Source: Flavobacterium sp. CF108 (GTDB lineage: Bacteria > Bacteroidota > Bacteroidia > Flavobacteriales > Flavobacteriaceae). From it: DNA of 64,000 bases. A program made the position numbers and the translations under genes. The stretch spans positions 248,001-312,000 of the forward strand of contig NZ_FQWW01000006.1 of the NCBI RefSeq assembly GCF_900129795.1. Reading direction: 5' to 3'. The notes beneath the pieces are model-generated. The model was not told the DNA's origin and did not search any database. It worked only from the letters and a program-made list of their open reading frames with translations. This document shows, piece after piece, positions 45,245 to 53,836 of this stretch (the stretch's first letter is position 1; every line of letters starts with the position of its first letter).

Positions 45245-45892
45245 TTAATCTAATTTATTGATGTAGTATTTCGGGTATTTACTCGCTACAAAGGTAAATT
45301 GATTTTTTGATAATGGCTGATTGGTTTTAAAAGAATTAACGGTTAAAGTTGTTTTTGTTCCGTTTTTTCCAGTTTCAATCAAATTATAGATGTGTTTTGT
45401 CTGGACATCAATACCTAAAAGAATTTCTTTTCTTTGATCTTTTCCGGTAGTTGGTACTAATTTAATGTATTGAATCTTTCTTCCTTTTACATTTTGTACG
45501 ATATCCATATTGTATTTGTAGCCAGAATTAAAGAAAGTAAGCATTTTTGAAGGCGTGATAGCATTATCATCCTTTTCATTTACTTTAGAAACTGTAACTT
45601 CTTCGTCTTCAGGAACAATTGTGTACGTTTTTTGTCCGTCAAAAATTTTAGTAACGCCCATAAAATTCAATACATATTGATTTCCTTTCATGGTTACATT
45701 TCCTTTACTGTCCTGGTTAATATTCTCTTTTGCATTGTTTAGAGAATATTTAAAATCTATAACAATATTATCGTAGCTTTTTATTTTAGCAGTCACTTCG
45801 TTCAATAAATCTTTAGCTTTTTTATCCTGAGCCTGAATAGAAGTGAAGCTCAAAAGCAAGATAACTGCCATTTGAAAACACTTTTTAGTCAT
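45245..45892 (-). CDS. LolA-like outer-membrane lipoprotein carrier
   Basis: 215 aa from the start chosen at 45892. That start gives a clean signal peptide (MTKKCFQMAVILLLSFTSIQAQ); the frame is open to 45982, but the extra 30 residues are not signal-like and would overlap ftsK by 38 bp. The mature part has the LolA-type beta fold: AKDLLNEVTAKIKSYDNIVIDF, GNVTMKGNQYVLNFMGVTKIFDG, ITPSKMLTFFNSGYKY. It ferries lipoproteins across the periplasm or has a related carrier role. It is cotranscribed with ftsK and the LptF/G gene. Confidence 0.85.
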   Translation of the reverse strand: MTKKCFQMAVILLLSFTSIQAQDKKAKDLLNEVTAKIKSYDNIVIDFKYSLNNAKENINQDSKGNVTMKGNQYVLNFMGVTKIFDGQKTYTIVPEDEEVTVSKVNEKDDNAITPSKMLTFFNSGYKYNMDIVQNVKGRKIQYIKLVPTTGKDQRKEILLGIDVQTKHIYNLIETGKNGTKTTLTVNSFKTNQPLSKNQFTFVASKYPKYYINKLD

Positions 45893-45944
45893 GTTAGTGA
45901 TAGAATTGTTTTTGATTTCCTGAATGTTTGTTCTCATGATTGGA

Positions 45945-48401
45945 TTAATTTTGTTCATTATTAAAGAATTGATCAAGAGCACTTAAGTCTAAAATGTTCA
46001 CGCTTCTTGCTTTACTGCCTTCAAACGGTCCAACAATTCCTGCTGCTTCCAGCTGATCGATCAAACGACCGGCTCTGTTGTAACCTAATTTTAATTTTCT
46101 TTGCAGTAATGAAGCAGAACCTTGCTGCGCATTAACAATAATCTCGGCAGCTTCTCTAAATAAGGTATCTCTTTCGGAAATATCCATATCAAGATTAATG
46201 CCAGTTTCTTCTCCAACAAACTCCGGAAGCAAATATGCTGTGGCATATGCCTTTTGTGAACCAATAAAATCTGTAATTTTTTCGACCTCTGGCGTATCTA
46301 TAAATGCACATTGTACACGCGTTACATCATTTCCATTTGTGTACAGTAAATCTCCACGTCCAATTAACTGGTCAGCTCCCTGAGTATCTAAAATTGTTCT
46401 CGAGTCAATTTTTGAAGTTACCCTAAACGCAATTCTTGCAGGGAAATTGGCCTTAATTAAACCTGTTATAACGTTTACCGAAGGTCTTTGAGTTGCAATA
46501 ATTAAGTGAATACCAATAGCACGCGCCAGCTGAGCCAAACGGGCGATCGGAACTTCGACTTCTTTTCCTGCGGTCATAATCAAATCAGCGAACTCATCGA
46601 CAACCAAAACAATGTAAGGTAAAAATCGGTGTCCGGCTTCCGGGTTTAATTTTCTTGCTTTGAATTTTTCGTTGTACTCTTTAATATTACGAACCATCGC
46701 ATCTTTTAATAAAGAATAACGATTGTCCATCTCCGTACAAAGTGAATTCAAAGTATTAACCACTTTTGCATTATCAGTAATAATAGCATCTTCTGTATCT
46801 GGAAGTTTTGCTAAATAATGTCTTTCTATTTTATTGAAAAGCGTAAGCTCTACTTTTTTCGGATCGACCAAAACAAATTTTACTTCCGCCGGATGTTTTT
46901 TGTATAACAGCGAAGTTAAAACCGCATTCAATCCAACAGATTTTCCTTGTCCTGTTGCTCCCGCCATCAATAAGTGAGGCATTTTTGCAAGATCGACCAC
47001 AAAGGTTTCGTTTGAAATGGTTTTTCCTAAAGCAATTGGTAATTCCATTTCGGCTTCCTGAAATTTAGCAGCGCCAATAACGCTCTTCATCGAAACCATA
47101 GTTGGAGTCTTGTTTGGAACCTCGATACCAATTGTTCCTTTTCCTGGAATAGGAGCAATAATACGAATTCCTAAAGCAGATAATGAAAGCGCAATATCAT
47201 CTTCTAAACTCTTAATTTTAGAGATTCTGATTCCGGCTTCCGGTACAATTTCGTATAAAGTTACCGATGGACCAACGGTTGCTTTAATCTGCGCAATTTC
47301 AATTTTGTAATTACGAAGTGTATCTACAATTTTATTTTTGTTTTCTTCTAATTCTTCCTGATTAATGGTAATTCCACCCGTCGAATATTCTTTTAATAAA
47401 TCGATAGTTGGGAATTTATAATTGGATAAATCCAAAGTTGGATCAAATAATCCGAAATCAGCAACTAGGCGAGAAGCAAGGTTTTCTTCGATAATATCTT
47501 CTTCTTCGGCCTTTTCAATAACAAATTCTTCTGTGTGTACAGGAGGAGTTTCTGTTACCGGATTTACATTCATCTGTACAGGTTTTAAAACCGGATTTAA
47601 ATCAATTTCAGACGAATGATTGATAGTTGGTTTTAAAGCTTCTTTGTTGATTTCAAATTTAGAATCATCTGTTTTTAAATGAATATTATCCAGTTCCGGA
47701 TCTTCTTCAATTGCAAATTCTTCTAAATTATAAGCGCTTTCAGGTTCTAAATCCTGCTGCGGTTTTTTGATAGAATTTAATTCTGATTTTAATTCATTTT
47801 TAGTAGAATCAAAATAAGACTGGATTTTTTCAGGAGATACTTTTATTTTGAAAATTAAATAAACGATCAATCCAAAAAGTAAGGTTAATAAAGTTCCGGT
47901 TTTCCCGATATAATCCTGAAGGAAAAGATTTAATTCATAACCAATTGTTCCGCCAAGCTCTGGTGCCGAAGTAGCAAAAAAGCCAAATAAAATAGAAACA
48001 ACGATAATGGCAAATAAATCCCAGAACCAAGTATTTTTTAATTTTTTGGTCGAAAGTTCCAATGCCAGAAATAATCCGGTTAAAAAGAATAAACGAACAA
48101 TTATAAAAGAGGCAAGACCGAAACCTCGGTATACAATTAAGTCTGCAAGAAAAGCCCCGAATTTTCCGAGCCAGTTTTGCACTACTTCTTCACGGTCGCC
48201 AAGCTGACTAACCGCACTTTGGTCTGTCTGCCATTGTCCGTTGACATAAAAAGAAATAAATGCAACTAATAATGCAATAGAAAAGAGTACCAAAAGGCAG
48301 CCCAAAACAAATTTTTGTTGTTTGGATAATGACCAGGATCTAATGCTGGCGACTTTTGATTCGGTTTTTTTGTCTACAGTTTCTTTTTTTGTTTTTGCCA
48401 T
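45945..48401 (-). CDS. ftsK: DNA translocase FtsK
   Basis: 818 aa. Four N-terminal membrane segments (about residues 30-190), a Pro/Glu-rich linker (about 200-320), then the motor domain with Walker A MAGATGQGKSVGLNA (about 490) and Walker B VLVVDEFADLI, followed by LIIATQRPSVNVITGLIKANFPARIAF. The C-terminal gamma winged-helix region (LLQRKLKLGYNRAGRLIDQLEAAGIVGP) is present. It pumps DNA at the division septum and helps resolve chromosome dimers. Its start lies 14 bp from the end of dgkA, in one operon with tpx. Confidence 0.97.
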   Translation of the reverse strand: MAKTKKETVDKKTESKVASIRSWSLSKQQKFVLGCLLVLFSIALLVAFISFYVNGQWQTDQSAVSQLGDREEVVQNWLGKFGAFLADLIVYRGFGLASFIIVRLFFLTGLFLALELSTKKLKNTWFWDLFAIIVVSILFGFFATSAPELGGTIGYELNLFLQDYIGKTGTLLTLLFGLIVYLIFKIKVSPEKIQSYFDSTKNELKSELNSIKKPQQDLEPESAYNLEEFAIEEDPELDNIHLKTDDSKFEINKEALKPTINHSSEIDLNPVLKPVQMNVNPVTETPPVHTEEFVIEKAEEEDIIEENLASRLVADFGLFDPTLDLSNYKFPTIDLLKEYSTGGITINQEELEENKNKIVDTLRNYKIEIAQIKATVGPSVTLYEIVPEAGIRISKIKSLEDDIALSLSALGIRIIAPIPGKGTIGIEVPNKTPTMVSMKSVIGAAKFQEAEMELPIALGKTISNETFVVDLAKMPHLLMAGATGQGKSVGLNAVLTSLLYKKHPAEVKFVLVDPKKVELTLFNKIERHYLAKLPDTEDAIITDNAKVVNTLNSLCTEMDNRYSLLKDAMVRNIKEYNEKFKARKLNPEAGHRFLPYIVLVVDEFADLIMTAGKEVEVPIARLAQLARAIGIHLIIATQRPSVNVITGLIKANFPARIAFRVTSKIDSRTILDTQGADQLIGRGDLLYTNGNDVTRVQCAFIDTPEVEKITDFIGSQKAYATAYLLPEFVGEETGINLDMDISERDTLFREAAEIIVNAQQGSASLLQRKLKLGYNRAGRLIDQLEAAGIVGPFEGSKARSVNILDLSALDQFFNNEQN

Positions 48402-48414
48402 TCTTGCGTTCCGC

Positions 48415-48789
48415 CTATATAAATTTTGGAATATAAATTATCAAACCAATCGCTATTGCTGTCATGGCGGCAAAAAATACCGCTCCTGCAGCAATATCTT
48501 TAATAAACCCAATTCGTCTGCTGTAATCGGGGTGGATAAAATCGGCAATTTTTTCAACAGCCGTGTTTAATCCTTCAATGCTTAAAACCAAACCAATGGC
48601 TAAGGTTTGACATAGCCATTCAGTTTGTGATATATGAAAATAGAACCCGGCAATAGTCATCACAATTCCCAGTGAGAATTGTACCATAACGCTGTGTTCT
48701 GTTTTTATCAATTTTACAGCCCCTTTAAAAGCATAAGTTACACTTTTTAAGCGACCTGTAACAAAAGTATTATCTTTTTGAAACTCCAT
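48415..48789 (-). CDS. dgkA: Diacylglycerol/undecaprenol kinase family protein
   Basis: 124 aa with three membrane helices. The family signature is visible in QFSLGIVMTIAG and the catalytic helix VLSIEGLNTAVEKIADFI, with the conserved ExxNTAxE pattern. It phosphorylates diacylglycerol or undecaprenol at the membrane. It stands between tpx (13 bp) and ftsK (14 bp), which indicates cotranscription. Confidence 0.93.
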   Translation of the reverse strand: MEFQKDNTFVTGRLKSVTYAFKGAVKLIKTEHSVMVQFSLGIVMTIAGFYFHISQTEWLCQTLAIGLVLSIEGLNTAVEKIADFIHPDYSRRIGFIKDIAAGAVFFAAMTAIAIGLIIYIPKFI

Positions 48790-48802
48790 TTAGTGGAAAA
48801 TA

Positions 48803-49300
48803 TTATAGTGCTGCTAAAGCCGCTTCGTAATTTGGTTCGTTTGCAATTTCAGCAACTTGTTCTGTATGAGTAATTGTTCCGTTTGCATCAACAACAATAA
48901 TAACTCTTGAGTGTAAACCTGCTAAAGGTCCGTCAGTGATTTCTAAACCGTTTGTTTTACCAAAAGATCCTGTTTGAAAATCAGATAAGTTTACTACATT
49001 TTCTAAACCTTCGGCACCACAAAAACGTTTTTGAGCGAAAGGTAAATCTCTTGAAATACATAAAACAGTAGTATTTTCTAATCCGCTTGCACTCTGATTA
49101 AATTTTCTAACAGATGCCGCGCAAGTTCCTGTATCAACACTTGGGAAAATATTTAAAACTAATTTTTTACCAGCGAAATTGCTCAAAGAAGCAACTGATA
49201 AATCGTTTTGTACTAATTTAAAATCAGCAAGTTTAGAACCAACTGCAGGTAATTCGCCTGATGTATGAACTGGATTTCCTCCTAATGTTATTGAAGCCAT
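48803..49300 (-). CDS. tpx: Thiol peroxidase (Tpx), atypical 2-Cys peroxiredoxin
   Basis: 165 aa. The peroxidatic Cys is in FPSVDTGTCAASVRKFNQ (about residue 60) and the resolving Cys in LSFxxR-like FAQKRFCGAEGLENV (about residue 94), the arrangement of Tpx. It reduces peroxides with thioredoxin. It is the first gene of the run. A -7 box TACTTTTG lies just upstream (49330-49323). Confidence 0.95.
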   Translation of the reverse strand: MASITLGGNPVHTSGELPAVGSKLADFKLVQNDLSVASLSNFAGKKLVLNIFPSVDTGTCAASVRKFNQSASGLENTTVLCISRDLPFAQKRFCGAEGLENVVNLSDFQTGSFGKTNGLEITDGPLAGLHSRVIIVVDANGTITHTEQVAEIANEPNYEAALAAL

Positions 49301-49322
49301 GATAATTTTTTTTAATGAGGTT

Positions 49323-49330
49323 CAAAAGTA
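49323..49330 (-). promoter_or_regulatory. Candidate -7 promoter box for tpx operon
   Basis: Minus strand TACTTTTG fits TAnnTTTG. Predicted transcription start about 15 bp before the tpx ATG. No clear -33 TTG at proper distance. Confidence 0.45.
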
Positions 49331-49460
49331 AGGATTAATATTTGAATCTAAAAGTATTTGTTAAGGGTTTAAGGTGAGATTAAGGCAGAAGTTTATTCGT
49401 ATTGGTTTGCGTATATATGGCACACAGATGACACAGATTAAACGGATTTTTATTCTCATT

Positions 49461-49557
49461 TTTGTCAGGCTGAGCGAAGTCGAAGTCCACACAAAGTAAC
49501 TCCATAATCTAAATCGATAATCTTTACGCGGGCTTCGACTTCGCTCAGCCTGACAAA
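49461..49557. repeat. Long intergenic inverted repeat
   Basis: Two perfect 25-bp arms (49461-49485 and 49533-49557; core CAGGCTGAGCGAAGTCGAAG) are separated by 47 bp. It lies between tpx and the thioredoxin cluster and would form a strong hairpin. Palindromes with this GCTGAGCGAAGTCGAAG core recur in flavobacterial intergenic regions, to my knowledge. Confidence 0.85.
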
Positions 49558-49601
49558 GATTGGGTAAACTGAAAACTGCGACCGAAAAATGTAAACAAAA
49601 A

Positions 49602-49627
49602 AAAGCGTCTCAAAAATGAAACGCTTT
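49602..49627 (-). terminator. Terminator of the peroxiredoxin/thioredoxin cluster
   Basis: AAAGCGT (49602-49608) pairs with ACGCTTT (49621-49627); on the minus strand it is followed by a run of eight T. It lies 44 bp after the last gene. Confidence 0.8.
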
Positions 49628-49670
49628 CTCAGTCATGTTTTTTTGTTTTTTACTTGAAAAAGAGGTCGAT

Positions 49671-49928
49671 TTATTTATCGATTGAACCTAAAACACGTTT
49701 CATGAACGCGTTTAGAGCTTCTTTTTTATCAGTTCCCTGAGAAACCATTTTGTGTACTTCAAGAGCACCGTACATATTCGAAATCAATTCGCCAATTACA
49801 TCTAATTCTTCGTCTTTAAGAGAAGGAATTTCGGTCATAGCTTCAAGGACTTCAATCGTTTCAATGATATAATCCTGATCGTTTTCTTCGATGAATTGCG
49901 TTAATTGCTTTATTACTGGTAATTTCAT
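49671..49928 (-). CDS. Small conserved protein of the thioredoxin cluster (DUF6952-like)
   Basis: 85 aa from the start at 49928 (MKLPVIKQLTQFIEENDQDY). The frame extends to 49955, but that extra part lies at the edge of a palindromic repeat, so the shorter form is preferred. It is acidic and helical, with no Cys or catalytic motif. Small proteins of this kind accompany thioredoxin and peroxiredoxin genes in flavobacteria. A role in the peroxide-detoxifying set is likely, but its function is unknown. Confidence 0.75.
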   Translation of the reverse strand: MKLPVIKQLTQFIEENDQDYIIETIEVLEAMTEIPSLKDEELDVIGELISNMYGALEVHKMVSQGTDKKEALNAFMKRVLGSIDK

Positions 49929-49938
49929 GTTTAGATTT

Positions 49939-50016
49939 CTTAGATTTTTAGACATTCTTAGACTCTTTAGACTTTTTTAAAATTTAGACAACATCTAAGA
50001 AGTCTAAAAATCTAAG
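49939..50016. repeat. Intergenic inverted repeat
   Basis: CTTAGATTTTTAGAC (49939-49953) and its perfect inverse GTCTAAAAATCTAAG (50002-50016) flank further partial copies of TTAGAC/GTCTAA. It fills the space between the thioredoxin gene and the 85-aa gene. Confidence 0.75.
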
Positions 50017-50036
50017 CAAGTCTAACCAATCTAAAT

Positions 50037-50345
50037 TTAAGCAATTGCGTTTACAAGGTCGATTAAAACTTCTTGTTTATTAGTTTGAGTTTCACCAACT
50101 AATTGTCCGTTTACAAAAGTTGCAAATGTTGGCAGGTTGCTTACATTAGCTAATTTTCTTGATTCAGGAGAATTTTCTGCATCAACCAAAACAAAAGTGA
50201 TAGCTTCATTTTCTGTTGCTAATTTTTTGAATTTTGGTTTCATAATACGGCAGTTTCCACACCATGATGCTGAATATTGTACTACTACTTTTTCGTTTTT
50301 AGCAACTAAATCTGCTAACGTATCTTCGTTTAAGTCGATTAACAT
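50037..50345 (-). CDS. Thioredoxin-family protein
   Basis: 102 aa, single thioredoxin domain. The active site is SASWCGNCRIMKPKF (WCGNC in place of the canonical WCGPC, Cys about 29 and 32), with the cis-Pro in NLPTFATF. The Pro-to-Asn change in the active site should raise the redox potential. It lies between the peroxiredoxin gene and the 85-aa gene, and probably reduces that peroxiredoxin. Confidence 0.9.
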   Translation of the reverse strand: MLIDLNEDTLADLVAKNEKVVVQYSASWCGNCRIMKPKFKKLATENEAITFVLVDAENSPESRKLANVSNLPTFATFVNGQLVGETQTNKQEVLIDLVNAIA

Positions 50346-50379
50346 AATTTTCTGTATTTAAATTCCAAGTTTATAAATT

Positions 50380-50490
50380 CCAAATTCCAAATCTTACGAT
50401 TGAATTTAGAAAATCTAAATTTTGAAAATATTATTGATTTTTTGAGAGAGAAAAATTCCAAATCCCAATTGGAATTTGGAATTTTAAAAA
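50380..50490. repeat. Intergenic repeats of AATTCCAAAT type
   Basis: Direct and inverted copies of AATTCCAAATTCC/GGAATTTGGAATT occur between the peroxiredoxin and thioredoxin genes; CCCAATTGGAATTTGGAATT near 50464-50484 is the inverted part. The structure may modulate the ratio of the two transcripts. Confidence 0.55.
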
Positions 50491-50507
50491 TTTGGAAATT
50501 TTATTTC

Positions 50508-51146
50508 TTAGTTAGCGCTTAAGTATTCAGCAGTACTAACTCTGTCTGCAGACATAGCTTCTTTACCAGCTTCCCAGTTTGCAGGACAAACTTCACCTTT
50601 AGTCTGGATGTGCGTGTAAGCGTCAACCATTCTTAGGTATTCGTTTACGTTACGTCCTAATGGCATATCGTTTACACTTTCGTGGAAGATTTTTCCAGTT
50701 TCGTCAATAAGGTAAGTAGCTCTGTAAGTTACGTTTGAACCTTCGATGATAACTGAATCAGTATCTTCGCTGTAGCTTGTAGATTCGATATCAAGAATAC
50801 CTAAAATGTTAGCTAAGTTACGGTTTGTATCAGCTAAGATTGGGTAAGTAACACCTTCGATTCCACCATTGTTTTTTGGAGTATTTAACCAAGCAAAGTG
50901 AACTTCGTTTGTGTCACAAGAAGCACCAATTACGATAGTATTTCTTTTTTCAAATTCTGGTAATGCAGCTTGAAAGGCGTGTAATTCAGTTGGGCAAACA
51001 AAAGTGAAATCTTTTGGGTACCAAAACAATAATACTTTTTTGTTGTTGTTTACTGCTTCTTCAAAAATGTTGATTTTTAAATTATCACCCATTTCTGAGA
51101 TAGCATCTACTGCAATACTTGGGAATTTTTTTCCTACTAAAGACAT
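50508..51146 (-). CDS. Peroxiredoxin (AhpC/Prx type)
   Basis: 212 aa. The peroxidatic Cys is in YPKDFTFVCPTELHAFQ (about residue 51) and the resolving Cys in KGEVCPANWEAGKEAM near the C-terminus, a typical 2-Cys peroxiredoxin. It removes hydrogen peroxide and alkyl peroxides. First gene of the cluster, with a good promoter in front of it. Thioredoxin is downstream. Confidence 0.95.
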   Translation of the reverse strand: MSLVGKKFPSIAVDAISEMGDNLKINIFEEAVNNNKKVLLFWYPKDFTFVCPTELHAFQAALPEFEKRNTIVIGASCDTNEVHFAWLNTPKNNGGIEGVTYPILADTNRNLANILGILDIESTSYSEDTDSVIIEGSNVTYRATYLIDETGKIFHESVNDMPLGRNVNEYLRMVDAYTHIQTKGEVCPANWEAGKEAMSADRVSTAEYLSAN

Positions 51147-51181
51147 ATTTTTCGTTTTACGTTAAAAATTTATTTCTGGTG

Positions 51182-51213
51182 CAAAAGTAGGTGATAAGTA
51201 CAGATTCTTACAA
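51182..51213 (-). promoter_or_regulatory. Bacteroidota-type promoter of the peroxiredoxin gene
   Basis: On the minus strand TTG (51213-51211), 21 nt, then TACTTTTG (51189-51182) match the -33 TTG and -7 TAnnTTTG consensus. Predicted start near 51175, leader about 30 nt. Confidence 0.55.
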
Positions 51214-51271
51214 TAAGATGTGATTATAAAAATTTATAAGTTGATAAATTCTGACTATTTAACTTTTTAAC

Positions 51272-52885
51272 TTATTGGATATCAATATTTACTGGAAGAA
51301 TTCCGTTTGAAGAAATTTTATCTAAAAATTGAATTGCTGCTGTTTTTTGAAATTCTTCAAAATCCTGATATGCCTGAACTAATCCTGAAGCTTTTTTAAG
51401 ATTCGGAATTATTGGTAAAGCATACGGATTTCCGAAAACGTAAACAATGCATTTTTTGGTTTGAAGTAAATCAGAAAGCAACTCTAAAACTGAATTATCA
51501 ATTTCGAAATTATTTGCTGGTTTAGCTTTTGGAACAAACAATGAAATTAGGATAGTTTCAAAGTTTTCCAATTCTTTTTTAATTGATGAAATATCCGAAA
51601 CTTCTAAATTTTCAAAAGTAAATTCAGGAGATTCTAATTTTGTATTTAAAGTTTTAAAGAAAGTGTTTTCGGTATTTTTATATAAACTTAATTTAGCTAA
51701 TTTGTTGTTTTTTTGAGCTTCAAATGCTAATTCTGAATTTGAATTATCAATAATTGTTGTGATCGCATTTAGAGCAATTTCCAGATTTAATTCAGATGCT
51801 TTTTCAAAATTTAATTCGCCCGAAGCAGCGGTGTTTCCAGAAAGAATTCCTGCTTTTTCTTTAGCTTTCATGATTCGGCTATAGCTTTCAAAGATTCGGT
51901 CTGGTGAAGCATTTTTAAAGATAGCTTCGATTCCTTCTGGAACATTTTCGGCGAAACATAAAATATCATTTCCGGCATTAAAAGCTTCCCATTCCAGCTG
52001 GCCTTTGGTTTCGTATAATTTTGAAACACTGTGCATATTTAAAGCATCAGAAATTACCAAACCATCATAACCTAATTTGTCTCGCAAAAGATCCTGAATC
52101 ACAGCTTTTGATAATGTTGCCGATGTATCTTTTCCATCATTTAAACTCGGAACGGCTAAATGTCCAATCATAATCGAATCAACATTATTTTCAATTCCTT
52201 TAATGAACGGATATAATTCGTTTTCTAATAATTCTTCCAGCGTTTCTTTTAAAACCGGTAATCCTAAATGCGAATCAACGTTTGTATTTCCGTGTCCGGG
52301 AAAGTGTTTGAGACAGCCTAAAACGCCAACTTCTGACATTCCATTTAAATATTCAACTGCAAAATTGGCTACTTTTTCTTTGTTTTCACCAAATGAACGA
52401 TACCCAATAACCGGATTATTTGGATTATTATTGATGTCTGCCAAAGGTGATAAATTATACTGAATTCCGGCAGCTTTTAAATCTAAACCTATTTGTTTTC
52501 CAACTTCGAAAACTAGATTTGATTTGTTTTCCGGTAAAGCGCCAAGTGTAATCGCATACGGATATTGCGGTGTTTTTTCGATACGCATTGCCAGACCCCA
52601 TTCGGCATCAATACTGATTAAAAGTGGAGTAGAAGCGGCCTTTTGGTAACGAACTATAAGTTCTTTTATTTTTTGATAGCTGTCGTCATTAAAAACAACT
52701 TTTTTCTTGCTTTCATAATTCGTTGCAGCGCTTGCACGACTGTGGAAAAAGGTCAGTCCGCCAATGTTGTGTTCTTTTATTAAACGTTCGGTTTCCTGAA
52801 TATTTTCTTCGGTATCGTTTATAAAAACGGCAGGAAAAAAGAATTGTCCTATTCTTTGTCGTAATGCTTCGGCTGTAATTTTCAT
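51272..52885 (-). CDS. Glycoside hydrolase family 3, beta-N-acetylglucosaminidase (NagZ-like)
   Basis: 537 aa. The NagZ features are visible: SIDAEWGLAMR, CLKHFPGHGNTNVDSH with the KHFPGHG(x)5D-H loop carrying the acid/base His, and GLVISDALNMHSV with the nucleophile Asp. A C-terminal domain of about 180 residues follows. No signal peptide is seen, so it is likely cytosolic. It removes GlcNAc from muropeptides, in line with the muropeptide genes that follow upstream (AmpG-like transporter, anhydro-MurNAc kinase). It begins 2 bp from the GNAT gene. Confidence 0.92.
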   Translation of the reverse strand: MKITAEALRQRIGQFFFPAVFINDTEENIQETERLIKEHNIGGLTFFHSRASAATNYESKKKVVFNDDSYQKIKELIVRYQKAASTPLLISIDAEWGLAMRIEKTPQYPYAITLGALPENKSNLVFEVGKQIGLDLKAAGIQYNLSPLADINNNPNNPVIGYRSFGENKEKVANFAVEYLNGMSEVGVLGCLKHFPGHGNTNVDSHLGLPVLKETLEELLENELYPFIKGIENNVDSIMIGHLAVPSLNDGKDTSATLSKAVIQDLLRDKLGYDGLVISDALNMHSVSKLYETKGQLEWEAFNAGNDILCFAENVPEGIEAIFKNASPDRIFESYSRIMKAKEKAGILSGNTAASGELNFEKASELNLEIALNAITTIIDNSNSELAFEAQKNNKLAKLSLYKNTENTFFKTLNTKLESPEFTFENLEVSDISSIKKELENFETILISLFVPKAKPANNFEIDNSVLELLSDLLQTKKCIVYVFGNPYALPIIPNLKKASGLVQAYQDFEEFQKTAAIQFLDKISSNGILPVNIDIQ

Positions 52886-52887
52886 TA

Positions 52888-53337
52888 TTATAAAGTCTTT
52901 TTCATGCAGACACTGTTATCCATTTTTTCGTAAGGCGGATAATTTGGAATGATTGTGTAACCTAATTTTTGGTACAAATTTATGGCTTCGGGCTGGTTTT
53001 TCCCAGTTTCGAGAATAGTATAAGTATAGCCGACTTCTTTCGCCCAAATTTCTAATTCGGCTAAAACTTTTGAAGCAATTCCTCTTTTGCGAAAATCAGG
53101 ATGAACATACATTCGTTTGATTTCTGTTTTGTCGCTTTCTTTTTCGCGAAAAGCGCCGCAGCCAACCGGAATGTCATTTTCGTAATAAACAATTGTGTGT
53201 TTTATTTTATCGGTTTTATTAAACTGATTGTAAAACGCATGATCTTCTCCGTCTCGAATCGCTAAATCCTGATCTAATAAAGCCACCAGATTTATAAAAT
53301 CGATATCGTCTGAGTTTGTTCGCTTTAAAGTAATCAT
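52888..53337 (-). CDS. GNAT-family N-acetyltransferase
   Basis: 149 aa. Motif A is MYVHPDFRKRGIASKVLAELE (about residues 75-96; R-K-R-G-I-A acetyl-CoA loop), followed by YTILETGKNQPEAINLYQKLGYTIIPNY. The substrate is unknown. It lies between nagZ and the TPR gene in the recycling cluster, which may point to an amino-sugar or amino-acid substrate. Confidence 0.9.
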   Translation of the reverse strand: MITLKRTNSDDIDFINLVALLDQDLAIRDGEDHAFYNQFNKTDKIKHTIVYYENDIPVGCGAFREKESDKTEIKRMYVHPDFRKRGIASKVLAELEIWAKEVGYTYTILETGKNQPEAINLYQKLGYTIIPNYPPYEKMDNSVCMKKTL

Positions 53338-53473
53338 GATTCGAAAAAAAGTTTAATTATGTAAAAGTAAGTTGCCTTATTTTTCTACCATTAAGATATT
53401 AAGTTTATAAAGTTTGGCTTAAATTACTTAATGGCTGTAATGGTAAAAGAAAATTAAGCTTAACTTAATTTAG

Positions 53474-53815
53474 CTACTTCAGTTTTGCCTTTTTTTGTTT
53501 AGCTAATTGCTTTTTGGTTTCAATTGCTTTATCCAATCGGTTTTTAAAACGGAAAAGTTTTGGTAAACCTTCCAGTCGGTCTTCGATTGTAATTTCTTCG
53601 TAAACGATAATGGCTTTTTCTAAAACCCTGATTTCATTGTCGAGATCGTTTTGGTTTTTGTAGATTGTTGCTAATCTATCGTAGGGATGGTTTCCTTTAA
53701 AGCTTTCTGCGACATTTTCCTCATATAATTCAATTGCTTTTTCAAGATTTCCGGTTTTTTCGAACTCAGCTCCTTTTAAGTTGCGTTCGGCCTGCAAATT
53801 TTCATTGATTTCCAT
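53474..53815 (-). CDS. Small TPR-like protein
   Basis: 113 aa, all helical. The segments AERNLKGAEFEKTGNLEKAIELYEENV and PYDRLATIYKNQNDLDNEIRVLEKAI look like about two tetratricopeptide repeats. The C-terminus is a Lys/Arg-rich tail. It stands 21 bp from the transporter gene. A scaffold role is likely but the partner is unknown. Confidence 0.75.
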   Translation of the reverse strand: MEINENLQAERNLKGAEFEKTGNLEKAIELYEENVAESFKGNHPYDRLATIYKNQNDLDNEIRVLEKAIIVYEEITIEDRLEGLPKLFRFKNRLDKAIETKKQLAKQKKAKLK

Positions 53816-53836
53816 AAGTAAGAGTTTGATTTGGGG

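Noticed and set aside
45893..45982. Longer start for the LolA-like protein
   Set aside because: It would bury the signal peptide and overlap ftsK; the start at 45892 gives a normal signal sequence.
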